Shown piece by piece: positions 43,059 through 58,512 of a stretch of 64,000 bases of DNA. How positions within the stretch are numbered: position 1 is the first letter of the stretch; every line of letters starts with the position of its first letter. A model generated the notes under the pieces. It was not told the origin of the DNA. It saw only the letters and a program-made list of their open reading frames with translations, and made no database searches. The stretch spans positions 12,218,027 to 12,282,026 of the forward strand of contig NC_087068.1 of the NCBI RefSeq assembly GCF_963678635.1, given 5' to 3'. Origin of the DNA: Symsagittifera roscoffensis (Eukaryota > Xenacoelomorpha > Acoela > Convolutidae). The position numbers and the translations under genes are program-made.

Positions 43059-43727
43059 CTAGCTTCTTGAGAGTCCTTCAGCAAGACCCATTTCCTTGTA
43101 CTCCTGGCAGATGGAGCATGCTCCACAGAACAAGATCATGACAATGTCCATGCACAAACCGCCCTCGATTCCCTTGCTCTCACGCACCTGGAAAACAAAC
43201 AACAATTAACAATAAACTATTAAGCACACCATTATTGAAAGAGACATAAATTTTATTTCGAATACCACTTTTCAACCGTCCTTTAAATACACAACTGTTC
43301 TGAACACATTCGGTCATCGTGCTCAAATGAACAGCTTTAAGCCTCAATACTGTGATGAGAGTAAGTGACGTTGTTTCTAGGTACGGGATGTAATTAAATT
43401 TTTACGATTTTTTATCACATTTTTTCTAGGATCTTGCTCAATTTCTAAAACGATCCTTTGATTTTTCCAGAAAAAAAATCCTTTTCACAGGAGCTCGTAC
43501 TGTTTTCTTGAACGAGAATGTCAAATTCTACTCACCTTTCCTCGAATCTTAGCCGGGCAGTAAAAGTTAGCAATGGGAATTATCATCCACACACATCCGT
43601 GCATGATGCAGGACTCCTCAAATGACTCAGCTATCTTTCCCTCCAGGTAGCAGGGGATGAACATACCCATGAGACATACTTTGAAGTTGCTGAAGCAGCT
43701 GAACAGACTATTGCTCCATTCTCCCAT
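43059..43727 (-). CDS. PLAC8/cornifelin-like Cys-rich protein, two coding exons
   Basis: Coding exons on the minus strand are 43727-43536 and 43187-43059, giving 321 nt and 106 aa, with donor GTGAGT and acceptor TTTTCCAG in phase 0. The protein has the PLAC8 layout: SCFSNFKVCLMG near the start, IPCYLEGKIAESFEES, a hydrophobic middle (VWMIIPIANFYC), then IRGKVRESKGIEG and a C-terminal CGACSICQEYKEM. The length is typical for the family. Members sit at or near membranes and are linked to differentiation or metal handling in various lineages; the role here is unknown. The start has A at -3. A 5'UTR segment runs to an acceptor (TTTCAG) at 43787, so a further upstream non-coding exon is likely. 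Confidence 0.85.
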
Positions 43728-43786
43728 TTTTGTTTGTTTCTTGTTTGTTTTTGTTGGTGTCCTTGAAAAATTTTAGATTCTCAAAC
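43728..43786 (-). other. 5' untranslated part of the PLAC8-like first coding exon
   Basis: On the minus strand, TTGTTTCAG at 43787 and beyond is a good splice acceptor. It is followed by 59 non-coding bases rich in AAACA before the ATG. The upstream exon was not located. Confidence 0.55.
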
Positions 43787-43789
43787 CTG

Positions 43790-44959
43790 AAACAATTGTA
43801 TAATAAAACAGCACAGTTTTAAAAACTACAAAACTACAAAAAAGGACAATGGAAACCTACGCAATTGTTAAAACGGAAGCTTAAGTCGCTCATGAAAGTT
43901 AAGAGTGTTTCTATTGAAAAGATTTTTCTCTAAAAGATGATTTTTAGTTTATGGTTATTTTTTGATTTTCTGAGTGTTACCAAGTTTTTAGCCGCTGATT
44001 TTGTTTCACGCCGACTTGCAACCTTTACGACTTGCAAGAAAGACAACTTAAAGGAATTTTTTATGGAAAAGTGGAAATTTACTAATGACAGGAGAAGGTT
44101 GGTTCAATTGAAAAGAAAAAAAAAAGACATTTTTAATGAGCAGACATACCTGTTGAGTTTGACTGATTTACTTTGTTTATTATTTACTGCGAGGAGCACG
44201 TATGAAAATATAGACTAAAATGGCTCTTTTTTCGAAAACCACCTTCCAATTTAGCTTTTGCTTTGACGATTTTTGATGTTGCTATGATGAACTCTGCCAT
44301 TTTTACGCCACAGGCAAACGTAAAACTTTAAAAATATTAATAAAAGTACTTTATAAACGTTAACCAGCCCACGTGTTTATTTAAAACTAAGCCATTACAT
44401 TCATTTATTGGTACTTTATTGTTTTAAGCATACGACGACGAGGCTTGTTAAATGAAGCATCGCTCATGTAATTTGCGTGCTTTAGCTTTCAAGAGGCATG
44501 TAAATTACGCATTTTTATTTAATAATTTTTCAAGATATATACTCTTGACAAGCAGTTTTATGCAGCTCATAATTGGCGGATTTTGCTAGATGTGACGCAC
44601 AGAAAATTTAAAAAACATGCGTTCGATGGTATTAAATAAGAATATAATTTTTTACGAAGCATTTTGTTACGAACATGAAAATGAAAGTAATTCATGAATT
44701 AGAGCTGTTCTGAATGAGTAAACTTCACCATGAATAAATTAGCTTCAAGCCAACTTAAAAACCAATGTGAATTATGCAACTGGAAATAAATCCGAGAGTC
44801 CGAGAAAACATGTTTTTCGAGCCGAACCTGAGTTACGAACCACGGAAAGTTTATCAAAAACTGGGCGACTTTACTTAAAAAGGCACAATTCAAGAAATTA
44901 TTCTAACTTTAAATCTGGTAAAATGAAACCACTGAAGTTTTTTGACTTATTAACAAGTC
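43790..44959. other. No gene recognised; upstream of PLAC8-like gene
   Basis: The plus-strand ORF at 43937-44218 (93 aa) and the facing ORFs at 44699-44964 show no family resemblance. The promoter and first non-coding exon of the PLAC8-like gene should lie here but I cannot place them. Confidence 0.4.
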
Positions 44960-44966
44960 AGTAGTA

Positions 44967-45179
44967 TTGTATCGTGTCCCGGATCCTAAGGGGGGGGGGG
45001 GTACTTCCTAAGGTGGGGGGTCCTCACGTAAAGCAAAATCCTAGGAAAGGGTTCCTTAATTTTTTGGAGGACCCTCATTCTAGGATTTTAAAAACGAAAG
45101 AATTTTCCACCCGAAAAGCAGAAGACCCCCTACCTAGGATCTTGCTAAGCTTAGCTTAACAACAAGGGACACGATACAA
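44967..45179. mobile_element. Small inverted-repeat element at left arm tip
   Basis: Perfect 14-bp inverted ends TTGTATCGTGTCCC. The interior holds four or five CCTAGGA-like motifs (GGATCCTAAGG, AATCCTAGGAAAG, TTCTAGGATT, ACCTAGGATC) and a G run. The ORF across it (44974-45159) is not convincing. The target duplication is unclear. Confidence 0.75.
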
Positions 45180-45780
45180 AATTCTTTCTAATCCAATTTT
45201 TGGGGTCCTAATTATTGATCCTGGCTTATTATATGAATCATATTAATGGTTAAATTTGTTTCGGGCAAATGATTTTTCGACCTAGTTGAAATTTGTTAGT
45301 GATTGGGGAATTGACTCTTATGGTATAAAAAAAATTCGCCGGCAATTTTGGCAGCGTAGCTTAACTGTTAGCAGTAGTAAACTAATTCCTTAACTTGACA
45401 TATATTATATAGTAAAAAGGCAGTAAATTGAAATAACTCTCCGAAGGCGGCGGCTTCAAAATTTGAAACGAGAAAAATGAAATTAGAGGGAGCATGGTGT
45501 TTTTAAGAAATTGATAATTAACTCATACAATTTAGAGGGTTTTCAACCATACAAAAAAACTCAAAGTTCCAAACCGGGGAAAAACAGTAAGCTGTATTTC
45601 CCTAGAGGGGAAATGGAAAATTCAATGGGGAAAAGACGAATAGAAAAAGAAAAATAAGAAAGGAACATGAAAAAATGCACCAAGCTTTTGTCAAAAACTT
45701 GGTGCATTTGTAAAAAACAAAAGTGTTTCGGGTAGTTCATATGGTTATTTACCGCCGGAAATTAGACAAGTCTAAAAGTA
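45180..45780. other. Left arm, non-coding segment
   Basis: Mirrored in the right arm at about 57690-58312. It contains a hairpin-like pair AATGCACCAAG..CTTGGTGCATT at about 45673-45710, retained in the right arm (about 57749-57782). No gene seen. Confidence 0.5.
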
Positions 45781-45799
45781 TCTGCTAGGTATTTTTTAT

Positions 45800-46096
45800 C
45801 TCCAATGGCTGACATTTAGCAGCTTGGAGAAGCGTTGGAAAAAAAGCATTGAAATTAGGAAAAACCGAGTAACTGCAAATGATTTAGAATTAATTAAAGA
45901 AATGTATACGTCCTTAACACAAACTTATTATTATGACAGTTCTAACAAAGAAATTTTTAGTAGCTTTTTCTCATTCTTTGTTTGTTCTAATAACCTTATT
46001 TGTGACGTTTCAAATAAGTTGAGACCTTATGGTGGCCTAATTGGTATGAAAAACTGTTCCTTGGAAAAGTACTTGAACGAATCCAAGTTTTTATGA
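45800..46096 (+). pseudogene. Paired ORF of unknown family, left arm
   Basis: This frame gives about 95 residues, including SLEKRWKKSIEIRKNRV and FSSFFSFFVCSNNL, then KLRPYGGLIGMKN. After one TGA stop (46094-46096) the same frame goes on to about 46218 with HDAAGFKDELIGGVKY and CCPGTIITAFWAIRRE. The right arm carries the same frame with the same stop and many conservative changes. I recognise no domain. It may be an exon or an old transposon coding piece; the shared stop says it was broken, or ended, before the arms separated. Confidence 0.45.
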
Positions 46097-46539
46097 TTGC
46101 ACGCTTCTTTGCACGATGCAGCTGGATTTAAAGATGAACTTATCGGGGGTGTCAAATATACTGTTAAATGTTGCCCGGGAACTATAATCACAGCTTTCTG
46201 GGCCATTCGAAGGGAATAATTTTCTGTCTTTTCAATATTTTGAAAAAACCAAAAGTCTATCATTGAATATTTTACCTGAAAAATGTTATGCAGTTAACTT
46301 TTGAACACTGGCACTTTTTAGCTCTGTCATGTGCACACCACCATATGTCTACAGACCATCAATCTCGAATAAACTAATTTTTTCCTCTGCCATTATCATA
46401 ATCTGAATTTTGAGAAATAAATAACTGGAATTTTGAAAACGTTTCAGCAGTCTCTTTTTAGTTAATGGCCTTGAGAACGGTTTCACGGTTTAGATAGGGT
46501 TCAATTGAGCCGTTCAGTAATTCAAGTAACACTTGCTGG

Positions 46540-48790
<2,251 letters not shown>

Positions 48791-48979
48791 TTTCTAAATA
48801 CACAAACCCATTGATCGATTAGCCGGTGAAAGTGTTATTGTTTATAAGATAAATCAATTCCTGTAAAGTACATGAATCCGAAGTACGGTAGTAGTGATAG
48901 GTACGTTGAAAGCTCAGAGATTAAGCCGGTTTTTTGTTTATAAATAGCCATATCTTTGTGTAGTGACCCTTTATTTCAA

Positions 48980-49622
48980 TAGAATAAATTGAAACTTTGA
49001 ATGGTTGGTTGGTTGGAAAGATGTACAGAGGGATAGCTAGATCTACCAACGGATAGAAGCCTGTATGAATGGACGGTTTGATGAGTGGCTAGTTGGAACA
49101 AAACCTGATTGGATGAATGGATGGCTGAAAGTATGAACACTTGAATGAAAGGTTATATGAATAGATGGCTAGATAGCCGGAAGTCACGATCGATCAGACT
49201 GATAGATAGCTGGTTGGTTAGACGGATAATGGCTTGATTTACGCATCGAAAACTGATGAATGAACTATGGCTCGATGAATGTATGGTTTTATGATAAATG
49301 GATGGTTTTATGATGGATGAATGGATGGCTTGATGCATGGATTGTTTGATGGAGGGAGGGTTGGCTAGATTATTGACTGAATCGATGATTGGATGGATGG
49401 CTGAATTTCTGGGCTGATCGAAGACTGATAGAAGAATTATTAAAAAGATGTTTGGACGGATAACTTGCTGGATAGACAATGGTCGGCTAGATGATGCACA
49501 GCTAGATGGATGGATGGCAGGATGGAATAATGCTTGGCTGAATAGCTTGATAACTGACTGAATGGACAATTGGCTCGGACAATGGATGGCAGGATGGATA
49601 GTTGGCAGGTTTGAGCCATGCG
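48980..49622. repeat. Degenerate TGGA/GATG-rich tract, left arm
   Basis: Irregular repeats of GGATGGATGG, GGCTGAATG and GGTTGGTTGG. The mirrored tract in the right arm is 53220-53850. ORFs in it (49153-49569) are repeat-derived. Confidence 0.85.
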
Positions 49623-49900
49623 AGCCAGGCGATTATCTCACCCATCGATTCGAGGATATCCTCTATCGCTGGCCATACTGCGTCCTCCGCCGTTGTAGAA
49701 TCTTTGAGTCTGCTCAGGAAACCCCTGTTGCGGGGATGGTCGTTTATGCCTGCAAACACGATTGTGATCGGGTTCATTTCCGTTTGTCGTTGGATCCCGA
49801 TTAACCATAGATTTTTAGGTTGATTTTTTATAAGTCCAAGCTTCCAAAAATTTAATATCTGCAACAAAATTAGAAACGGCTGAAACGAATTTGTTTTCAA
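49502..49900 (-). pseudogene. ORF of unknown family at the left edge of the spacer
   Basis: The 132-aa minus-strand ORF has a protein-like centre (MNPITIVFAGINDHPRNRG, then LSRLKDSTTAEDAVWPAIED and SMGEIIAWLAWL) encoded by about 49615-49780, GC-richer than its surroundings. The N-terminal third lies in a 104-bp inverted repeat and the C-terminal third in the TGGA tract. The central part therefore looks like a fragment of a coding sequence, perhaps from a retroelement; I cannot name the family. Confidence 0.4.
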
Positions 49901-51014
49901 ATGAGCACGAGTTGTACCGTCTGCATAGAAAAAACAATCAGCTTTGATTAAACTTTGACAGATTTAGAAAAATCAGATCAATACTAACCACCCTAACAAA
50001 AATTTATTAAGGCTGCAGATGTGTGTTAATATGCTATCAGGATTTTTCAAATCATTTCATACAAAGTCTCACAAAACACAGAGACATGGCTTTTCGGTTA
50101 TGCCGATAGCGGACAATAGTTCGGACAATAGCTATACCGGTGTTGCTTGTCACTACAAACTTTGGGATCGTCTCCCGATATGATAGTCGGCGTGGTTCAA
50201 TTTTTAGTTCAACAAGCACCATATGTATCAAATGAGTAGTCATAAACATGCGGTTGTGTGCTTATGCGCTATACGTGTTTGCCAAAACATTTCATATAAA
50301 GTCCCACAAAACACAGAGGCATGGCCGTTTGGTTTAGCGGGCAATAGATATCCCGGCGTTGCTCATCGCTACGCTCCTCGGGAACTCCTCCCGCTGGTAA
50401 AGTCGGTATGGTTCAACTTTCACTTCCAGAAGCGTGATAACTATCAAATGTGTAGTCCTAGAACTGCTATTGTGTGTTAATCCACTATCCTCGTTTGCCG
50501 AAACATTTCATATAAAGTCCCAGAAAACACAGAGGCATGGCCGTTTGGTTTAGCGGGCAATAGATATCCCGGCGTTGCTCATCGCTACGCTCCTCGTGAA
50601 CTCCTCCCGCTGGTAAAGTCGGTATGGTTCAACTTTCACTTCCAGAAGCGTGATAACTATCAAATGTGTAGTCCTAGAACTGCTATTTTGTGTTAATCCA
50701 CTATCCTCGTTTGCCGAAATATTTCATATGAAAACCCACAAAACACAGAGGCATGGCCGTTTGGTTTAGCGGGCAATAGATATCCCGGCGTTTCTCATCG
50801 CTACGCTCCTCGGGAACGCCTCTCGCTGGTGAGGTCGGTATGGTTCAACTTTCACTTCCAGAAGCGTATTAACTATCAAATGTGTAGTCCTACCCCGGGC
50901 CTACCACGGGACAACTCATGCTCATTTGAAAACATATTCTTTTCAGCCGTTTCTAATTTTGTTGCAGATATTAAATTTTTTGAAGCTTGGACTTATAAAA
51001 ATTCAACCTAAAAA
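49812..51014. mobile_element. Element with 104-bp inverted ends enclosing a 216-bp satellite
   Basis: 49812-49915 and 50911-51014 are inverted copies (about 90% identical; shared text ATTAGAAACGGCTGAAACGA-like and CAAATGAGCA.GAGTTGT). Between them lies the tandem array at 50053-50905. Long inverted ends with internal satellite resemble foldback-type or satellite-bearing DNA transposons. It sits inside the spacer of the giant inverted repeat. No target duplication identified. Confidence 0.8.
50053..50905. repeat. Tandem array, 216-bp unit, about four copies
   Basis: CATTTCATATAAAGTCCCAC-like starts occur at about 50053, 50288, 50504 and 50720, with spacing 235, 216 and 216. Copies 2 and 3 are nearly identical; copy 1 is diverged and lies at the edge; copy 4 ends early. 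Part of a preceding unit is visible at about 50015-50050. Each unit has a GC-rich part (ATCCCGGCGTTGCTCATCGC, then TACGCTCCTCGGGAAC). Confidence 0.92.
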
Positions 51015-52435
51015 ATTTATTTATGCTGCTACCTCATAGAAAATGAACAAAATTGCCCTATAAGGGTATTTTCGTTTCAAAATTTGACACTTACTAAAGT
51101 ACAATTTATTAGAAGACTGCACACCAAAACACTCAAATCACTTTACTCTGGCCAAAATACACATATAAGCCAAAAAAGTTTCAGTTATTTTCAGGTTAAA
51201 CTTGAGTTTGTTCACTCATTTATCCTAAAGCAAGCTACCAATAGGTTGACGCCGGATAAAACAATAAACAAAGCAAAGCATAACTACATCAATTGTTTCA
51301 AATTTTTTTAAAGCAATTTCATTCTTCAGTCAAAGTTTTTGCCCAAAACAAAGACTTCTTAAGGTTCTAGACCCATTTCACAAATTGAAACAATTTTCTT
51401 CAATCCTTATTGCTTGATTACAAAAAGATTAGAGTTGGTGCCTTGAGTCACTTAATTTTTAAGTTCGTTCGAAACTAATACAACTAGAACTGAAAAACAC
51501 TTGAACTAAAAGCTATATTATCAAACACTTGAAGCAATCAAACAGAAATCAATCAGTTCTTGTTAGTACTTTGTTGAAGTTACGAATTGATTATGCTTGT
51601 TTCAAATTGTTCAATTGATACTGTAAAACGAGTAAGTTTCTTTTTTCTTTGTTTTCAGCGAAAAAAAAAATTGGATAAACAAAAAATATCTAAGATTTCG
51701 GTTCAATTATTTGTCTTATATCTAAAAACTCAGTGAGCGTCCTAATTGCATAAAGTACCAAGGCTCAACTTTTACGAAACAATTTATCAATAAATTTACC
51801 CCTAATAATCTTTTTATTGCTCTTCATTACCTCTCAAATATCAAGTTAATGAGTTTGAGTTTAAAATGAATAAATATTTTAATGCCTGATCATTAAATTT
51901 TAAGACTCTGGAGACCCATTTGATATAACAGTGGTACTCTGTATAGGTAATATAAAAAAGAAAAGTTACTTCAGAGACTTTTATTCCAAATTTTAAAATT
52001 AAAATTTTAAAAATTTTTTCGGGTTATTTTACTTAATGCATATAATTAATGTTCTGGATTTTAAACAAAACAAATTTTTATCCTATAAGAACTAGGCGTG
52101 TTACTAAAACAACAGATGCTACCAAGTATCTATTGACAAAAAAGCTGAACAACTAAGTTCGATCAAAATTTCGTCAGTTTTTGAAAACTTTCAAAAGTTT
52201 TTTGGTGATCATCACCTAATGTATGACAAGTGTTTGAAAGTTTTATGTGCTCATTGTTTTTTGCTTGCTAGATAATGAGTAATTTTTTTGCTTCATTTAA
52301 TTGCCTGTAACATTTATTTGCCATCTTTTTAAAGTCAAAATGTCCGTAGGCTCTGTTTGTATGTTTAGCTATATTATATACAGTAATGACTAAAGAGAAC
52401 AGGGCAGCATAGAGTAGTGTAGTACAAAGGTAATA
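51015..52435. other. Spacer of the giant inverted repeat, no gene recognised
   Basis: AT-rich sequence with no partner in the left half of the spacer. The plus-strand ORF at 51084-51311 lacks family resemblance. Confidence 0.5.
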
Positions 52436-53219
52436 CATCCAGTCGTAGATCCAGATATCTGGCCACCTATCCTTACGTCTATCAAGTCATTCGCCATTAG
52501 TAAAAACGTTCATCTTTTTAACCTTTCAAGCAACCATTCAACCAGTCATCTATCCATCAAGCAACTATACAACCAGTCAACCAACCATCGCGTCAACCGA
52601 CGAGCCATTTATTTATCCATTGATCCGTCCAACCATTCATACATCAGCAAAATATATATACTCACCGTCCAACCTTTCAGCCACCCAAACATCTTATCTT
52701 CCATCCATTCACAAGGCTAATCAGTCATCCATCCAAGCGGCATCAACCTATCCGTCCATCTAACTAACAAGTCAGCCATACATCCATTCATTCGACAAGC
52801 CATTATAACATCCATTGATCTATCCGACCAACCATAAAGCAGCAATCTATAAACTCATCGTCCATCCTTTCAGCCACCCAAACATCTTATCATCCATTCA
52901 ATCACAAAGCTATCTATCCAATCAGTCATTCATACATGTGGCATTAACTTTTCCATCCATCTGAATAACCAACCAGCCACCCATCTATTAGTTCAACCAA
53001 AAAGTTTTCTTCTAATCAACCATTCATCCATGCACTCAGCCATCTATCCATCTAACCTGTTACTCCCGGCTATCCGTTCACCAAAAAAATGATCGGTCTA
53101 GCTATCCAACTAAACGTCCAGCCATCAGTAGATTTCTCGTCCACCAAGCTATCCATCCATTCAGACACCTAAAAGTCCACTCGCCAATCCATCCAGCTAA
53201 CTATTTAGCCATTCAGCCA
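52436..53219. repeat. TCCA-rich tract beyond the arm, with a 193-bp tandem duplication
   Basis: The TCCA-rich sequence of the right arm continues inward for almost 800 bp with no equivalent left of the spacer. TTTCAGCCACCCAAACATCT occurs at about 52675 and 52867, within two copies of a unit of about 193 bp. Confidence 0.75.
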
Positions 53220-54059
53220 CGCATGGTTCAAACCTGCCAACTATCCATCCTGCCATCCATCCTCCGAGCCAATTGTCCATTCAGTCATTTATCAAGCTAT
53301 TCAGCCAAGCATTATTCCATCCTGCCATCCATCCATCTAGCTGTGCATCATCTAGCCGACCATTGTCTATCCAGCAAGTTATTCGTCCAAACATCTTTTT
53401 AATCATTCTTCTATGAGTCTTCGATCAGCCCAGAAACTCAGCCATCCATCCAACCATCGATTCAGTCATTTATCTAGCCAACCCTCCCGCCATAAAACAA
53501 TCCATCCATCAAGCCATCCATTCATCCATAATAAAACCATCCATTTATCATGAAACCATACATTCATCAAGCCATAGTTCATTCATCAATTTTCGATGCG
53601 TAAATCAAACCATTATCCGTCTAACCAACCAGCTATCTGTCAGTCTGATCGATCATGCCTTCCGGCTATCTAGCTATCTATTCATATAACCTTTCATTCA
53701 AGTGTTCATACTTTCAGCCATCCATTCATCCAATCATTTTTTGTTCCAACCAGCCACTCATCAAACCGTTCATTCATAAAGGCTTCTATCCGTTAGTAGA
53801 TCTAGCTATCCCTCCGTACATCTTTCCAACCAACCAACCATTCAAAACTGCAATTTTTATTCTATTGAAATAAAGGGTCACTACACAAAGATATGGCTAT
53901 TCATAAACAAAAAACCGGCTTAATCTCTGAGTTTTCAAAGTACCTATCACTACTACCGTACTTCGGATTCATGTACTTTACAGGAATTGAGTTATCTTTT
54001 TGTTAATATAAACAATAACACTTTCACTAGCTAATCGATCAATGGGTTTGTGTATTTAG

Positions 54060-56880
<2,821 letters not shown>

Positions 56881-57362
56881 TAAATCATTGGATAAATGAT
56901 AAATAGGCAAACCAGAAAGCCAGCAAGTGTTACTTGAATTACTGAATGGCTCAATTGAACCCTATCTAAACCGTGAAACCGTTCTCAAGGCCATTAACTA
57001 AAAAGAGACTGCTGAAACGTTTTCAAAATTCCAGTTATTTATTTCTCAAAATTCAGATTATGATTCTGGCAGAGGAAAAAATTAGTTTATTCGAGATTGA
57101 TGGTCTGTAGACATATGGTGGTGTGCACATGACAGAGCTAAAAAGTGCCAGTGTTCAAAAGTTAACTGCATAACTTTTTTCAGGTAAAATATTCAATGAT
57201 AGACTTTTGGTTTTTTCAAAATATTGAAAAGACAGAAAATTATTCCCTTCGAATGGCCCAGAAAGCTGTGATTATAGTTCCCGGGCAACATTTAACAGTA
57301 TATTTGACACCCCCGATAAGTTCGTGTTTAAATCCAGCTGCATCGTGCAAAAAAGCGTGCAA

Positions 57363-57674
57363 TCATAAAAATTTGGAGTCTTTCAAGTAATTTTCCAAGG
57401 AATAGTTTTTCATAGCAATTAGGCCACCATAAGGTCTCAACTTATTTGAAACGTCATAAGTAAGGTTATTAGAACAAACAAAGAATGAGAAAAAGCTACT
57501 AAAATCTTCTTTGTTGGAAGTGTCATAACAAGTTTTTGATAAGGACGTATACATTTCTTGAATTAATTCTAAATCAATAGCAGTTACTCGGTTTTTCCTA
57601 ATTTCAATGCTTTTTTTCCAACGCTTCTCCAAACTGCTAAATGTCAGCCATCGGAGATAAAAGATACCTAGCAA
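57363..57674 (-). pseudogene. Paired ORF of unknown family, right arm
   Basis: Counterpart of the left-arm ORF, open for 103 residues from an ATG at 57674 (MLGIFYLRWLTFSSLEKRW). It has about 20 amino-acid differences from the left copy and one residue fewer in the YYYDS region, and it ends at the same stop. The reading frame beyond the stop (57360 down to about 57238) is also kept. No family recognised. Confidence 0.45.
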
Positions 57675-58312
57675 ATAATTTTAGACTTGTCTATTTTCCG
57701 GCGGTAAATAACCATATGAACTACCGGAAACACCTTTGTTTTGTAGAAATGCACCAAGTTTTTGACAAAAGCTCGGTGCATTTTTTCATATTCCCTTCCT
57801 CTTGTCCTTTTTCTACTCGTCCTTTCCCCATTGAAACTTCCATTCCCCTCTAGAGAAACACAGCTTACTGTTTTTCCCCGGTTTGGAACTTTGAGTTTTT
57901 TTGTACGGTTGAAAACCCTCTAAATTGTTTGAGTTAATTATCAATGTCTTAAAAACACCAAGTTCCCTCTAATTTCATTTTTCTCGTTTCAAAATTTGGC
58001 AAGTTTATTATTTGCTATAAGTAGCCCAGAAACGGCCGCCGCCTTTGGAGAGTTATTTTAATTTACTGCCTTTTCACCATATAATATAGGTCAAGTTAAA
58101 GAATTAGTTTACTGCTGCTAACAGTTAGGCTACGCTGCTGAAATTGCCGGCAAATTTTTATTATATACCATAAAAGTCAATTCCCCAATCACTAAAAAAT
58201 TTCAACTAGGTCGAAAGTTCATGTGCCCGCAACAAATTTAACAATTAATATGATTCATATAATTAGCCAGGAGCAATAATTAGGACCCCAAAAATTGGAA
58301 TAAGAATGAATT

Positions 58313-58505
58313 TTGTATCGTGTCCCTAGCTTAGCAAGATCCTAGGTTGGGGGTCTTCTGCTTTTTGGGTGGAAAATTTCTTTCGTTTACAAAATCCTAG
58401 GATAAGGGTCCTCCAAAAAATTAAGGACCCCTTTCCTAGGATTTTGCTTTACGTGAGGACCCCCCCTTAGGAAGGACCCCCCTTAGGATCCGGGACCCGA
58501 TACAT
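58313..58505. mobile_element. Small inverted-repeat element at right arm tip
   Basis: Inverted counterpart of 44967-45179, with ends TTGTATCGTGTCCC and GGGACCCGATACA. It keeps the CCTAGGA motifs. The inverted repeat extends only a few bases beyond it, so this element marks the outer border of the arms on both sides. Confidence 0.75.
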
Positions 58506-58512
58506 TACTACT

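Noticed and set aside
44974-45159. ORF across the tip MITE
   Set aside because: It is contained in a small inverted-repeat element, is disrupted in the other copy, and shows no family resemblance.
46027-46263. Minus-strand ORF starting MIDFWFFQNIEK, also at 57196-57390 on plus
   Set aside because: It overlaps the opposite-strand paired ORF, which stays open in both arms at full length. This one is shortened in the right arm and fits a shadow frame better.
50053-50905. Possible CRISPR-like array
   Set aside because: Units of 216 bp are contiguous with no short spacers, and the DNA is animal. It is a satellite.
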